A stretch of 64,000 nucleotides of DNA from Paracoccus ravus (GCF_004522175.1 NZ_SDEB01000008.1:89361-153360), one strand, 5' to 3'; shown: positions 17,571 through 27,395, numbered from the stretch's first letter. Translations and numbers: made by a program. Notes: generated from the sequence alone by a model not told the origin.

Positions 17571-17801
17571 TCAGCTTGCCTTGGCAATCGCGAGGCTGTC
17601 GGACGCAAGCATCTGCGGCGCATCGGGGCCGCGAAAACGCTCATCGAGGACCGGAATCGGGGTCTCGGCAATGGCGGGAATCAGCCCGCCGGCAAGCTGC
17701 CTCTGTGCGGCCAGAGAATCGTCGATCAGCCGCAACGCGGCCGACTTGTTTCTTCTGAGCCTCTCCGCGTTCGCCGCGGACCAATAAATCGTCCTGCGCA
17801 T
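17571..17801 (-). CDS. Small hypothetical protein downstream of the oligopeptide ATPase gene
   Basis: A 76-residue reading frame (78 if the ATG at 17807 is used) that I do not recognise. The second ATG has taagg about 7 bases upstream, a usable Shine-Dalgarno. The N-terminal half is a basic amphipathic helix region (NAERLRRNKSAALRLIDDSLAAQRQ), the rest has no motif and no membrane segment. It follows the ATPase gene by about 80 bases on the same strand. It could be a chance frame in GC-rich DNA. Confidence 0.35.
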   Translation of the reverse strand: MRRTIYWSAANAERLRRNKSAALRLIDDSLAAQRQLAGGLIPAIAETPIPVLDERFRGPDAPQMLASDSLAIAKAS

Positions 17802-17882
17802 TTTCATGCCTTACCTATTCGAAGCCAAAAGCAGGTAAAGGCAGTGGCGATGCTCCGCAAGGCAGAGCGGCATAGTCTGCGT

Positions 17883-19460
17883 TTATCCGACGTATTTGTC
17901 GGGAATCTGCAGCGTCGCCGCGAGCAATTCGCGGGTATAGGAATGCTCGGGCGCATCCATGACGCGGGCGGTGGGGCCGGATTCGACGATCTGGCCCTGT
18001 CGCATGATCAGAACCCGATCGGTAACCTGTCGCACCACGGACAGATCGTGACTGATGAAAAGATAGGACAGCTTGTGCCGCACCCTCAGCCGGGCCAATA
18101 GCTCGAGCACCTGGGTACGCACACGCAGATCCAGCGCGCTGACCGCCTCATCTAGGACGATCAGGCTGGGTCGGATGATCAGCGCCCGGGCCAATGCGAT
18201 CCGCTGGCGCTGGCCGCCCGAGAATTCGTGGATATGACGGCGAAGCGCGTCGCCGGTGATGCCCACGTCATAGAGTGCCTCGGCGACGCGCTCGCGCCAG
18301 TCCCTTGGGCGTCCGGTCAGGTGGAACGGCTCGGCCACGAGCCGCTCGACGGTCCAGCGCGGATCGAAACTGCCGAAGGGATCCTGGAACACGACCTGCA
18401 TCCGGGCGCGCAGAGCCGCAGGGATTTTTCGCCCCGCGCGGATGTTCTGGCCGGCGAGCCGGATCGTGCCGCCCTCGGGCATGTCGAGGCCCAGAATCAG
18501 CCGCGTCAATGTCGATTTTCCGCAGCCCGATTCCCCGACCAGGCCGACCGCCTCGCCTTCATGGATGGTCAGGCTGACCCGGTCGACCGCCTTGATCCGC
18601 GGCGTGGGGCCGGTCTGGCGGCTGCGGCCAAGCCCATAGGAACGCGAGACTGCCTCGACCTCGAGCAGGGCGGGCGAGGGGGCGCTCAGGATCAGCCGTG
18701 GCATCGACCGCGCCGCGGCCAGCAAGTCGCGCGTATAGGAATGCTGCGGGGCCCGGAAAAGCGGCTCGGTCGGCCCTTGTTCGACAATCGCCCCGCGCTG
18801 CATGACGGCAACCTCATCTGCCAGGCTGGCGACCACGGCGAGGTCGTGGGTGATGAACAAAAGCGCCATCCCCTCGTCCCGCACCAGGCCGCGCAGCAGG
18901 TCGAGGATCTGCGCCTGCGTGGTCACGTCCAGCGCGGTCGTGGGTTCATCCGCGATCAGCAGATCGGGGCGGCGCGAGATCGCGAGTGCGATCGCGACCC
19001 GCTGGCGCTGCCCGCCGGACAGTTCATGCGGATAAAGCGACAGGGGAAAGCGCGGTGCCGTCAGCCCGACGCGGTCAAGCCGCTCGCGCGCTCTTGCCAA
19101 GGCAGTCTTGTGGTCCAGCCCCTCATGCAGATGCAGAGCCTCGGCGACCTGCTCCCCGATCGACATCAGCGGGTTGAGCGCGGTCATCGGCTCTTGAAAG
19201 ATCATCGAGATGCGCTTGCCCCGGATGCCGGCAAGGACGCTTTCGGGCAATCCGACCAGATTGCGACCTTGCATGTCGATCATCCCCTCGACCGACATGC
19301 CGGGTGGCAAGAGGCCGATCATCGCCAAGGCGGTCAGCGACTTGCCCGAGCCACTTTCCCCGACCAGCCCGGTGATCTTGCCGGGGGTCAGCTTTAGGCT
19401 CACGCGATGCAAGAGCACCTGCTCGCGATGGGTGACGGTCAGCTTGCGCGCCTCGATCAT
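17883..19460 (-). CDS. Oligopeptide ABC importer, fused double ATPase (YejF/DppDF-like)
   Basis: A 525-residue cytosolic ATPase with two complete ABC modules in one chain. Module 1: Walker A GESGSGKS (about 35-42), signature [13 protein letters not shown] and Walker [13 protein letters not shown]. Module 2: Walker A GESGCGKS (about 310), signature [15 protein letters not shown] and Walker [11 protein letters not shown]. Both modules end with the oligopeptide-family tail ([16 protein letters not shown]). Fusion of the two ATPases is typical of YejF-type microcin C/oligopeptide importers. Its ATG overlaps the stop of the upstream permease (ATGA). Confidence 0.94.
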   Translation of the reverse strand: MIEARKLTVTHREQVLLHRVSLKLTPGKITGLVGESGSGKSLTALAMIGLLPPGMSVEGMIDMQGRNLVGLPESVLAGIRGKRISMIFQEPMTALNPLMSIGEQVAEALHLHEGLDHKTALARARERLDRVGLTAPRFPLSLYPHELSGGQRQRVAIALAISRRPDLLIADEPTTALDVTTQAQILDLLRGLVRDEGMALLFITHDLAVVASLADEVAVMQRGAIVEQGPTEPLFRAPQHSYTRDLLAAARSMPRLILSAPSPALLEVEAVSRSYGLGRSRQTGPTPRIKAVDRVSLTIHEGEAVGLVGESGCGKSTLTRLILGLDMPEGGTIRLAGQNIRAGRKIPAALRARMQVVFQDPFGSFDPRWTVERLVAEPFHLTGRPRDWRERVAEALYDVGITGDALRRHIHEFSGGQRQRIALARALIIRPSLIVLDEAVSALDLRVRTQVLELLARLRVRHKLSYLFISHDLSVVRQVTDRVLIMRQGQIVESGPTARVMDAPEHSYTRELLAATLQIPDKYVG

Positions 19461-20269
19461 CGCGCCCCGCGCAATCTGGGGTCCAGCGCATCGCGCAGAC
19501 CATCGCCCAAGAGGTTGAGCCCAAGCACCGTCAGCAGGATCGCAAGCCCCGGCACGATCGCGACATGAGGGGCCAGGGATGCCATGGTCTGCGCCTCGGC
19601 CAGCATCCGGCCCCAGCTTGGCGTCGGCGGCTGGGCTCCCAGCCCGACATATGACAGCCCCGCCTCGGCCAGGATGCCAAGGCTGAACTGGATGGTCGCC
19701 TGCACGATCAGGACATTGGCGATATTGGGCAGGACATGTTGCAGGCTGATCCGCGCCATGCCCTTGCCTGCGACGCGGGCGGCGCGGATATAGTCCAACG
19801 TCCAGATCGGCAGGGCCGAGCCCCGCGTGACCCGGGCGAAGACCGGGATGTTGAAGATGCCGATGGCAATGATCGCATTCACCGCCGAAGGCCCCAGCGC
19901 CGCCGTGATCAGGATCGCGATGACAAGGCTCGGAAAGGCAAAGATCAGATCATTGGCCCGCATGATGATTTCATCGAGCCAGCCGCCGCGATCGGCGGCG
20001 GCGGCCAGTCCCAGCGGCACGCCGATCCCCATGCCGATCCCCACCGCGACCAGCGCGACCGCGATCGAGGTCCGGGCGCCCACCATGATCATCGAGAACA
20101 TGTCGCGCCCCAGATGATCCGTTCCCAGCCAATGCGCGGCCGATGGCGGCCGCAGCTTCTGCGTGACGGCAAGCTGGGTCACGTCATAGGGCGTCCAGAT
20201 CAGCGAGAGCCCCGCCGCGAACAGCGCCAGCCCGGCCAGCAGAAAGCCGAGAAACAGCGAAAGCCTCAT
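19457..20269 (-). CDS. Oligopeptide ABC importer permease (DppC/YejE-like)
   Basis: A 270-residue inner-membrane permease. It starts with a short cytosolic segment and one helix, then has the family marks LGTDHLGRDMFSMIMVGARTSI, the multi-helix core and the coupling loop IRAARVAGKG, followed by HVLPNIANVLIVQATIQFSLGILAEAGLSYVGLGAQPPTPSWG. These are the DppC/OppC signatures. It overlaps both neighbours by 4 bases, so the permease-permease-ATPase set is translationally coupled. Confidence 0.94.
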   Translation of the reverse strand: MRLSLFLGFLLAGLALFAAGLSLIWTPYDVTQLAVTQKLRPPSAAHWLGTDHLGRDMFSMIMVGARTSIAVALVAVGIGMGIGVPLGLAAAADRGGWLDEIIMRANDLIFAFPSLVIAILITAALGPSAVNAIIAIGIFNIPVFARVTRGSALPIWTLDYIRAARVAGKGMARISLQHVLPNIANVLIVQATIQFSLGILAEAGLSYVGLGAQPPTPSWGRMLAEAQTMASLAPHVAIVPGLAILLTVLGLNLLGDGLRDALDPRLRGAR

Positions 20270-21207
20270 TTGCGCCGCAGCCTCGGGTCGATGGCCGCAT
20301 AGCCCAGATCCACAAGGAATGTGACAAGGATCACCGCCGCGACCAGCACCAGCACCGCGCTTTGCACCACGATCAGGTCGCGCTGGTTGATCGCCTGAAA
20401 GATCATCCGGCCCAGTCCCGGCAAGTAGAAGACATTTTCGATGATGATGGCCCCTGCGAGCAGGAACGAGAACTGCATCCCCATGATGGTCAGGACCGGG
20501 ATCAGCGCATTGCGCAGCGCATGGCGGCGCAGCGCCTGTCCCTGCGTCAGCCCTTTGGCGCGGGCGGTGCGGATGTAATCCTGCCCCAATGCCTCGACGA
20601 GCGCCGAGCGCAGGACGCGGGCAAGGATCGCGGCCTGCGGCAGAGCCAGCGCGACCGCCGGTAGGAGCAGGGATTTAAGCGCCGAGATCGGCTGGCCCCA
20701 GCCGGGAAAGCCTCCGGCGGGCAGCAGGCGCAGATGGACGGCGAAAAGCAGCACCAACAGCATGGCGAACCAGAAATTCGGCAGCGAGACCCCGATCTGC
20801 GACGCCCCCATCAGCATGGTGTCCGAAGCCCGGCCCCGCCTTGCGGCGGCGATCATACCGACGGGAAAGGCGACCAGAACGGCCAGGGCCAGAGCCAGCA
20901 GGGCGAGCGGCAGCGAGACCTGAAGCCGCTCGAGGATCATCCCGGCAATCGGCGTCTTGTAGGTGAAGCTGTGGCCCAGATCGCCGTGCAGGATGCCGGC
21001 CAGCCAGCTGGCATAGCGCAGCGGCCAGGGCTGGTTCAGGCCAAGTTGCTCGCGCAGGGCGGCAAGGGTCTCGGGCTGGGCGCCGGTTCCCAGCATGTAG
21101 CTGGCCGGGTCGCCGGGCACCAGTTCGACCACGCCGAAAATGACCGCCGTGGCCACAGCAAGGCTGAGGCCAAGAGCAATCAGGCGGCGCAGAAGATAAT
21201 GTCCCAT
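20266..21207 (-). CDS. Oligopeptide ABC importer permease (DppB/YejB-like)
   Basis: A 313-residue inner-membrane permease. The chosen start MGHYLLRRLIALGLSL puts the first helix at the N terminus, as in DppB; an upstream ATG at 21276 would add a non-hydrophobic leader and overlap the MFS gene end. Marks are VPGDPASYMLG, LGLNQPWPLRYASWLAGILHGDLGHSFTYK (read in parts), the coupling loop DYIRTARAKGL and RNALIPVLTIMGMQFSFLLAGAIIIENVF. It pairs with the DppC-like permease. No binding-protein gene adjoins; a candidate lies at 27.4-28.9 kb. Confidence 0.94.
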   Translation of the reverse strand: MGHYLLRRLIALGLSLAVATAVIFGVVELVPGDPASYMLGTGAQPETLAALREQLGLNQPWPLRYASWLAGILHGDLGHSFTYKTPIAGMILERLQVSLPLALLALALAVLVAFPVGMIAAARRGRASDTMLMGASQIGVSLPNFWFAMLLVLLFAVHLRLLPAGGFPGWGQPISALKSLLLPAVALALPQAAILARVLRSALVEALGQDYIRTARAKGLTQGQALRRHALRNALIPVLTIMGMQFSFLLAGAIIIENVFYLPGLGRMIFQAINQRDLIVVQSAVLVLVAAVILVTFLVDLGYAAIDPRLRRK

Positions 21208-21272
21208 GGCTGCCAAGCTAAACTCCGGCCCGGATTCGGTAAAGCCATGGAGCGCAAAGGCTTGCGCGAAAG

Positions 21273-22907
21273 TCACGGAAGTTCGAGCTTGCCGATCAAA
21301 GGCAGGTCGTCGCTTGCATCGACGGAATGTCTTTCGATCATCCGGTGAACCAGCGGAGGCCTGTCGCCGCGATGCAGCCTGTGCAGCGCCTCATAGCTTT
21401 CGAAATCGGCCTTGGTCCGGCGCAGGTTGTGGCGGACATATTCGTCCCAGGTCGCGATATGATAGCTTTCGGACCATTGCTCGGGATGTTCCAGATCGCG
21501 CAGCAAGGCCCAGTTCCGGGCCCCGTCGCGGCGGCGGATGTCGCGCCGCTGCGCCATGACGCGCAGGAATTCCGGGACGTCCTTTTGGTCGATCAGATAG
21601 TCGATGATGATATTGATCGGTCCGGACCGCCCGCGCAGATCGATTTTCAACTGCGGCTCGCGGAATCTGTTCACCGGATCAAGGTCCAAAGTGCCGAATT
21701 CCGGCGCGCGGAACCAATGCCCGATCAGCGCGCCCGCGATCAGGGGCAGGGCGGCCAGCGCCAGCGCCCTGTCGATCCCATGTCCCGAAGCAATGCTGCC
21801 CCAGACCCAGCTGCCCGCCGCCATACCGCCAAAGGTGGCGGTCTGATAGAGTGCGAGCGCGCGCGCCACGACCCAGCGCGGGGTCGAGAGCTGGACGGTG
21901 ACATTGAACAGCGAAAGCGCAAGCACCCAGCTTGCGCCTGCGGGCAGCATGGCCAGCGCATGCAACCAGACCCGATCGGTAAAGGCCAGGACGAGCGCCG
22001 CGAGGGCAAATCCCAGAAACGCGAGACGGACGATGTTTTCATTGTTCAGCCGTTCGCGGAGGCGCGGATTGAGCAGCGCACCCATGATCGCCCCCAGCCC
22101 GTAGCACCCCAGCAGCAGCCCGAAGAGCATCGAGCCGCCTTCGGGATGCGATTTCGCGACCAGAGGCAGAAGCGCCAGGATCGCCACCGCCGAAAAACCG
22201 AACAGCGCGCCCCGCGCCAGCACCCGCATCAGGTTCGGGGACAAGGCGACATAGCGCAGTCCCGCGCCCACGGCCGAGACAAAGGGCTCACGCGTGGTCA
22301 GTCGTTCGGGCGTGCGGGGATGCCAGCGCAAGAGCGCGCCCAGCAGCGGGATGTAGCTGCAGGCATTGACCGCGAAGGCCGCCGCCGCGCCAAAGGCCGC
22401 GGTGATGATCCCGCCCGCCGCCGGGCCGACGCTGCGCATCAGGTTGAACCCGACCGAGTTCAGCGTCACCGCAGCGGGCAGGTCCTCGCGCGGGACCAGA
22501 TCACCCATGCTGGCCTGCCAAGGAGGGTTGTAGATCGCCTGCCCGACGCCGATCAGGAAGGTCAGCGACAGCAGCAGCAGCGGTGTCATCCAGCCCTGCC
22601 AGGTCAGGACCGCCAGCAAAAGCGACACGCTGGCCATGAAGACCTGCGCGCCCAAAAGCAATGTCCGGCGGTCGAAATTGTCGGCAAGTGCCCCGGAGGC
22701 GAGGGCGAAAAGCATGATCGGCAGCGTATTCGAGGCCTGAACCAATGCGATCAGGGTGGGCGACTCGGTCAGTTGGGTCATCATCCATGCCGCGCCGACG
22801 GCCTGAACCAGACCGCCGAAATTCGAGATCAAAGTTGCGGACCAGAGCAGTCGGAAATCCCCGTGCCGAAACGGGGCGAGGGCGTTCTTGCGCGGCTGTA
22901 CGGGCAT
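21273..22907 (-). CDS. MFS exporter of the EntS-like family with C-terminal soluble domain
   Basis: A 544-residue inner-membrane transporter. The first ~410 residues form about 12 hydrophobic segments with the MFS A-motif-like GALADNFDRRTLLLG and a second half starting near residue 220. The start MPVQPRKNALAPFRHGDFRLLW is the family N terminus (enterobactin exporter-like MFS_3) and has aggtgag upstream. The last ~120 residues (from about VNRFREPQL) are soluble and resemble the antibiotic-biosynthesis-monooxygenase-like tail that related transporters carry (INIIIDYLIDQKDVPEFLRVM). Substrate unknown. It lies 65 bases upstream of the peptide-importer genes on the same strand. Confidence 0.88.
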   Translation of the reverse strand: MPVQPRKNALAPFRHGDFRLLWSATLISNFGGLVQAVGAAWMMTQLTESPTLIALVQASNTLPIMLFALASGALADNFDRRTLLLGAQVFMASVSLLLAVLTWQGWMTPLLLLSLTFLIGVGQAIYNPPWQASMGDLVPREDLPAAVTLNSVGFNLMRSVGPAAGGIITAAFGAAAAFAVNACSYIPLLGALLRWHPRTPERLTTREPFVSAVGAGLRYVALSPNLMRVLARGALFGFSAVAILALLPLVAKSHPEGGSMLFGLLLGCYGLGAIMGALLNPRLRERLNNENIVRLAFLGFALAALVLAFTDRVWLHALAMLPAGASWVLALSLFNVTVQLSTPRWVVARALALYQTATFGGMAAGSWVWGSIASGHGIDRALALAALPLIAGALIGHWFRAPEFGTLDLDPVNRFREPQLKIDLRGRSGPINIIIDYLIDQKDVPEFLRVMAQRRDIRRRDGARNWALLRDLEHPEQWSESYHIATWDEYVRHNLRRTKADFESYEALHRLHRGDRPPLVHRMIERHSVDASDDLPLIGKLELP

Positions 22908-23157
22908 GGTCTCACCTGTGCTTCGCGCCAAGCTTAAGCAGCGCCGAGGACGGCGACAACCTCTGCGGCGTGCTGCCTGATTCCGCGGAGATGCGGGCAT
23001 ATTTGCCGGTCGGTTCCAAAATTGCCGAAGAATATGTCGCGAAAGGCCATCATGCGCGAAGAAACTCGCGCTGCCATTCAAGTCTGCGGGCAAGTTCGGG
23101 ATTTCCTTTCGGCCCGTTGCGCTATCCTTCGGGCAAGTTCAGTGAAAGGCGCGCAGC

Positions 23158-24459
23158 ATGAAGGTCCTCGTTCTGGGAGCAGGCGTAATCGGCGTTACCT
23201 CGGCTTGGTATCTTGCCAAGGCGGGGCATGAGGTGACGGTGATCGACCGCCAGTCCGGCGCCGCGCTCGAGACCAGCTATGCCAATGCCGGCGAGATTTC
23301 GCCCGGCTATTCCTCGCCCTGGGCCGCGCCGGGCATCCCGCTCAAGGCAATGAAATGGATGTTCCAGCGCCATGCGCCGCTGGTTCTGCAGCCGCGTCTC
23401 GACATGCACCGGCTGGGCTGGTTGGCGCAGATGTTGGGGAACTGTACCAGCGCCGCTTATGCCGTGAACAAGAGCCGGATGGTGCGCATCGCGGAATACA
23501 GCCGCGACTGCCTGGGCGAACTGCGTGCCGAAACCGGCATCCAGTACGACGAGCGCACCCAAGGCACGCTTCAGGTGTTCCGCAAGCAAGAGCAGCTTGA
23601 CGGTGCGGGCAAGGATATCGAGGTTCTGCGCGCCGATGGCGTCCCCTTCGAGGTGCTGGACCGTGCGGGCTGCATCGCGGCAGAGCCGGGGCTCGCGCGC
23701 TCGGCCGAGAGGATCGTCGGCGGCTTGCGGCTGCCGGGCGACGAAACCGGCGATTGCTTCAAGTTCACCAACAACCTTGCGAAAATGGCCGAGGCGCTGG
23801 GCGTCACCTTCCGTTGGGGCGTGACCGTCCAGGCGATCGAGGCCGAGGCCGGGCGGATCAGCGCCGTGCAGACCGATCAGGGTCGCCTGAGTGCGGATCG
23901 CTATGTGCTGGCGATGGGGCCGCATTCGCCGCAGATGGTCCGTCATCTGGGCCTGAAATTGCCGATCTATCCGCTCAAGGGCTATTCGTTGACGATACCC
24001 GTCGAGGATGCCGACCGTGCCCCGGTCTCGACCGTCATGGATGAGACCTACAAGGTGGCGATTACCCGTCTGGGCGACCGGATCCGGGTCGGCGGCCTGG
24101 CCGAGATTGCGGGCTATGACCTTAGCCTGAACGATCGCCGAAGGGCCACGCTGACCAAGTCGGTGACCGATCTCTTCGGAGGGGCGGGCGATCCGGCGAA
24201 AGCCGAGTTCTGGACCGGGCTGCGGCCGATGACGCCTGACGGCACGCCCATCGTCGGCGCAACCCCGATTCCGAACCTGTTCCTGAACACCGGTCACGGC
24301 ACGCTGGGCTGGACCATGTCGGCGGGCTCGGGGCGGCTGCTGGCCGACCTGATTTCGGGGCGCCGCCCCGAGATCGAATCCGAGGATCTGGGCTATGCGC
24401 GCTACATGCGCCGCGGCAAGACCAACGTGACCGGGGCGCTGCAACCCGCTCGCGCCTGA
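23158..24459 (+). CDS. dadA: D-amino-acid dehydrogenase small subunit-like FAD enzyme (DadA)
   Basis: Oxidises D-amino acids, chiefly D-alanine, to the keto acid and ammonia, passing electrons to the respiratory chain at the inner membrane. The 433-residue protein has the FAD dinucleotide fold [26 protein letters not shown] at its N terminus (GxGxxG), the DadA motif [22 protein letters not shown], and a C-terminal [23 protein letters not shown]. Divergent from the MFS gene. A D-amino-acid aminotransferase is 7 kb away. Confidence 0.94.
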   Translation: MKVLVLGAGVIGVTSAWYLAKAGHEVTVIDRQSGAALETSYANAGEISPGYSSPWAAPGIPLKAMKWMFQRHAPLVLQPRLDMHRLGWLAQMLGNCTSAAYAVNKSRMVRIAEYSRDCLGELRAETGIQYDERTQGTLQVFRKQEQLDGAGKDIEVLRADGVPFEVLDRAGCIAAEPGLARSAERIVGGLRLPGDETGDCFKFTNNLAKMAEALGVTFRWGVTVQAIEAEAGRISAVQTDQGRLSADRYVLAMGPHSPQMVRHLGLKLPIYPLKGYSLTIPVEDADRAPVSTVMDETYKVAITRLGDRIRVGGLAEIAGYDLSLNDRRRATLTKSVTDLFGGAGDPAKAEFWTGLRPMTPDGTPIVGATPIPNLFLNTGHGTLGWTMSAGSGRLLADLISGRRPEIESEDLGYARYMRRGKTNVTGALQPARA

Positions 24460-24473
24460 AAGCTAATGGCGGA

Positions 24474-24495
24474 CCGGGGGCGCATCGGCCCCCGG
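24474..24495. terminator. Hairpin between convergent dadA and the small membrane-protein gene
   Basis: An 8-bp perfect stem (ccgggggc 24474-24481, gcccccgg 24488-24495, loop gcatcg) between two convergent genes. No clear T-run, so efficiency is uncertain. Confidence 0.5.
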
Positions 24496-24503
24496 CTTAT
24501 GCT

Positions 24504-24764
24504 TCATGCGCGCCTGATCAGGCGAAGGATGACAAGCAATATCACCGCGCCGATGGTCGCGTATATGATGGATCCGAGGATCGCGTTGCCCTCGCCCATG
24601 CCAAGGCCGACGGCCGGAAAAAGAAAGCTCGCGATCACCGCGCCGACGATGCCGACGATGATATTGGTGATCAGATCCTGACCGTGGCCCTTGACGATCA
24701 GGCCCGCGAGCCATCCCGCGATGGCGCCGACGATGAGTGTGACGATAAGTGCCGTGAGTGTCAT
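24504..24764 (-). CDS. GlsB/YeaQ/YmgE family small membrane protein
   Basis: An 86-residue protein with three hydrophobic helices and the family signature: IVGAIAGWLAGLIVKG, then TNIIVGIVGAVIASFLFP, and a last helix AILGSIIYATIGAVILLVIL. It belongs to the transglycosylase-associated protein family (GlsB/YeaQ/YmgE), often linked to general stress responses, with no known biochemical activity. Convergent with dadA. Confidence 0.9.
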   Translation of the reverse strand: MTLTALIVTLIVGAIAGWLAGLIVKGHGQDLITNIIVGIVGAVIASFLFPAVGLGMGEGNAILGSIIYATIGAVILLVILRLIRRA

Positions 24765-25057
24765 GTTTGACGTCCCTGTCCAGCATTGAATCGGCGCGGC
24801 TTGTGCCGGGCCGGAGTCAGGCCATAACCCGCTGGCGGCAAACCGGTTCCCCGCCCCATGGGCGAAGTGGGTACAAGGCCACAGTCATATAGCGAAAACC
24901 GGGCCGCTTACTGGCTTGTACTTGACGCATGGACTAGGCAGGCGACTCATGTAGATATCGGACTCGAATCCGCTCTGCTCGGCGATTCCGGTTTGGCGAT
25001 ATCTTTTCTGCTGCCACCGGCCGTGCCTTGCGCGGCCGCGTAAAGAAGGGAAACCCG

Positions 25058-25795
25058 ATGCGTCTTATCCCCTTGATGCTTGCGATTGGCCTAGGTCTTG
25101 CCGCTTGCGCACCCACTCCCACCACGCCGGTTCAATCTTCGGTCGGCGACGGGGTCTATGGCGCGCGTGTCGATTCCGGCCCCAGCGGCGAGCCGATCGA
25201 GATTCACGCCGTCCGCAAGGCCTATCTGACCGATCGCAATGTCCGCCAGCGCGTCGCCTATGCCGGTTCTGAAGCGCCCGGCACGATCGTCGTGGACCCC
25301 TATGCGCGCTTTCTCTACCACGTCATCGCACCGGGAGAGGCGATGCGCTATGGCGTCGCGGTCGGCCAGGCGGGCAAGAATTTCTCGGGCGGGGCGACCA
25401 TCGGGCGCAAGGAAGTCTGGCCGAGCTGGACGCCCACCGCGAATATGGTGCGTACGATGCCCGATCTTTACGGGCCGCTGCGCAATGGGCTTGGCGGTGG
25501 TCCCGAAAACCCCTTGGGCTCGCGGGCCTTCTATCTGTATCAGGGCGGCCGCGATACGCTTTACCGCATCCACGGCACGCTTGACCCATCCTCCATCGGC
25601 AAGGCGACCTCGGCCGGATGCATCCGCATGTTCAATCAGGACGTCATGGACCTGTTTGGCGAAATCCCGACCGGCACGCGCGTCAAGGTGCGCAGCCGCG
25701 CGGAAAGCCTCGCGCTTGAAGGGGAACTGATCCAGATGCCCGACGGCTATTTGCAGCCTGCCTCTGTGGCGACCACTGCTGCGACCGCCCCGTGA
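25058..25795 (+). CDS. Lipoprotein L,D-transpeptidase (YkuD domain)
   Basis: Forms or edits 3-3 cross-links, or attaches proteins, in peptidoglycan in the periplasm. The 245-residue precursor has a lipoprotein signal with lipobox LAAC (Cys17), then the YkuD catalytic domain (about 70-220) with H172 in the IHGT motif and SAGCIRM holding the nucleophile Cys188 and R190. Shine-Dalgarno gaaggga. Its N-terminal segment between lipobox and domain is short. A terminator follows. Confidence 0.93.
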   Translation: MRLIPLMLAIGLGLAACAPTPTTPVQSSVGDGVYGARVDSGPSGEPIEIHAVRKAYLTDRNVRQRVAYAGSEAPGTIVVDPYARFLYHVIAPGEAMRYGVAVGQAGKNFSGGATIGRKEVWPSWTPTANMVRTMPDLYGPLRNGLGGGPENPLGSRAFYLYQGGRDTLYRIHGTLDPSSIGKATSAGCIRMFNQDVMDLFGEIPTGTRVKVRSRAESLALEGELIQMPDGYLQPASVATTAATAP

Positions 25796-25818
25796 CTTAG
25801 GCGCAACCCGGCGTCAGG

Positions 25819-25853
25819 AATTCGCCCCGGCCCTTTGGTCGGGGCGAATTTTT
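25819..25853 (+). terminator. Terminator after the L,D-transpeptidase gene
   Basis: A 10-bp perfect stem (aattcgcccc 25819-25828, ggggcgaatt 25841-25850), extended by inner pairs, runs into ttttt (25849-25853). Confidence 0.85.
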
Positions 25854-25913
25854 CTGGAGCGTCCAGCTTCCTCATGGCAGATTCGCAGTAGCGCATTTGC
25901 AGAGGAATATCGA

Positions 25914-26363
25914 ATGTCCGACACGACCGAGACGATTGCCCCCGCTACTGCCGATCTGGCCGCCATGGTCGAACAAACCCATCCGGCGGCCCTGCGACTG
26001 CTTGACGACAAGGCGCTGGCCGCGATCTTGCGTGACCTGCGCAAGATGAAGGCCGCCGAGACCGAGCAGAAGATGCAGAAGGTGCTTGGCCAGGCGATCC
26101 GGCGCGCCGCTGCCGAAAAGCAAGAGCGGGCCGCCCCGGCGGAGGATGCGCCCGAAACCGCGCCCGAGACGTCGGACAAGCCCGGAAAATCCGAGAGAAT
26201 CGAAGCCAAGCGCCTGAAAGAGGCCGAAAAAGCCGAGAAAAAGCGCGTGAAGGACGCCGAGCGTTCTGAGCGCAAGGCCGCCAAACATGCCGAACGCGAC
26301 CGGATCAAGGCCGAGAAACAGTCGCTCAAGGCCCAATCCAAGGCAAAGCAAAAGCCCGCCTGA
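25914..26363 (+). CDS. Lys/Ala/Glu-rich hypothetical protein
   Basis: A 149-residue protein that I cannot assign. The first half (about 10-70) is acidic to neutral and helical (AALRLLDDKALAAILRDLRKMKAAE); residues 70-92 are an Ala/Pro/Glu-rich linker; the last ~55 residues are Lys/Ala/Glu-rich (KRLKEAEKAEKKRVKDAERSERKAAKHAER), predicted as a long charged helix. A good gagga Shine-Dalgarno supports the start. A long minus-strand frame covers the same DNA, but the plus frame has the ribosome site and ordinary codon use. It may bind nucleic acid or be a structural coil; that is a guess. Confidence 0.7.
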   Translation: MSDTTETIAPATADLAAMVEQTHPAALRLLDDKALAAILRDLRKMKAAETEQKMQKVLGQAIRRAAAEKQERAAPAEDAPETAPETSDKPGKSERIEAKRLKEAEKAEKKRVKDAERSERKAAKHAERDRIKAEKQSLKAQSKAKQKPA

Positions 26364-26430
26364 CCGCGTCGCGGTTTCAAGGCGGTTGTGTTCCTGATAT
26401 CACTGCGTCTCCCTCCGTTCCGAGTAGCCC

Positions 26431-27378
26431 ATGCGTCGTCTGGTTCTTGCCCTTGCCGCCCTTTTCGTCGCCACTCAGGCCCCGGCCTATGAGGCGCTGG
26501 ACGCCGTGAACGGGATGCGGGCACCGATCGTTTCAAAGGTGCCGGTTGCTTCCCCGACGCCCGCCGATCCCAGCAAGCGGCGCTGCACCGATGATGGGGT
26601 GTTTTGCATCTCGGTCGCGAATTACGTCCCCGATGTTTGCAGCGCCATCGAGCGGGCGGCAGGTCACAATGGCTTGGACCCGCATTTCTTTGCCCGTCTC
26701 TTGTGGAAGGAAAGCCTGTTCGAGCCGAGCGCGGTCAGCCCGGTCGGGGCCATGGGAATCGCGCAGTTCATGCCGGGAACGGCCAAGATGGTCGGGCTGG
26801 ACGATCCTTTCAACCCGGCAAAGGCCATCGTCGCCTCGGCCCGCTACCTGCGCAACCTGACCGATGGTTTCGGCAATATCGGGCTGGCCGCCGTGGCCTA
26901 TAACGGCGGCGAGAACAGGGCCGCGCGCTTCATCTCGGGCGGGGGCGGCCTGCCCTGGGAGACGCAGGACTACGTCCAGGCGATCACTGGCCTGACTGCC
27001 GCAAGCTGGCGCGACAGCCCGCCCAAGGAAACCGACCTGCGGCTGGACAAAAAGCGCGAGTTTCTGCCCGCCTGCATGGATCTGGCCGCGAGCCGCAAGC
27101 TGCGTGAATTCACGACACCCGAGCGGGTCTGGCCCTGGGGCGTGATCGTCGCGACCCATCCCAGCCAGGCGGGCGTGAACAGCCAGGTCTCGCGCCTGAA
27201 CAAGACCCTGCGCCCGATCCTTGGCGGCAAGCGCGTCAGCTATGTGCGGCGCAAGATCTCGGGTGGGCCGCGCCGGGTCTATACCGCGCAGATCGGCTAT
27301 TCCTCACGCAATGAGGCCTTTGCCTTCTGCACGCGGCTGCGGAGTTTCGGCGGGCGCTGCATCGTCCTGAAGAACTGA
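26431..27378 (+). CDS. Lytic transglycosylase (SLT domain) with SPOR-like C terminus
   Basis: Cleaves the MurNAc-GlcNAc bond of peptidoglycan in the periplasm, giving 1,6-anhydro ends. The 315-residue precursor has a signal peptide (MRRLVLALAALFVATQAPA) and an SLT domain (about 75-190) with WKESLFEPSAVSPVGAMGIAQFMP in the usual order, the Glu of WKES being the catalytic acid, and AYNGG. The last ~65 residues (VSYVRRKISGGPRRVYTAQIG... FGGRCIVL) resemble a short SPOR-type glycan-binding repeat. Convergent with the peptide-binding protein gene. Confidence 0.92.
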   Translation: MRRLVLALAALFVATQAPAYEALDAVNGMRAPIVSKVPVASPTPADPSKRRCTDDGVFCISVANYVPDVCSAIERAAGHNGLDPHFFARLLWKESLFEPSAVSPVGAMGIAQFMPGTAKMVGLDDPFNPAKAIVASARYLRNLTDGFGNIGLAAVAYNGGENRAARFISGGGGLPWETQDYVQAITGLTAASWRDSPPKETDLRLDKKREFLPACMDLAASRKLREFTTPERVWPWGVIVATHPSQAGVNSQVSRLNKTLRPILGGKRVSYVRRKISGGPRRVYTAQIGYSSRNEAFAFCTRLRSFGGRCIVLKN

Positions 27379-27395
27379 GGCAGCGCCCCCCGCGC

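Noticed and set aside
17464..17787. Plus-strand 107-codon frame in the gap after mcl1
   Set aside because: Runs across the mcl1 terminator hairpin, lacks a ribosome site and reads as low-information sequence.
24955..24985. tRNA-like T-arm sequence (actcgaatccg)
   Set aside because: Only a 4-bp stem forms and no acceptor, D or anticodon arm is found around it.
25872..26351. 159-codon minus-strand frame (Leu/Gly/Phe-rich) opposite the Lys-rich gene
   Set aside because: Its hydrophobicity is the complement of Lys/Glu/Ala codons; only the plus frame has a good Shine-Dalgarno.
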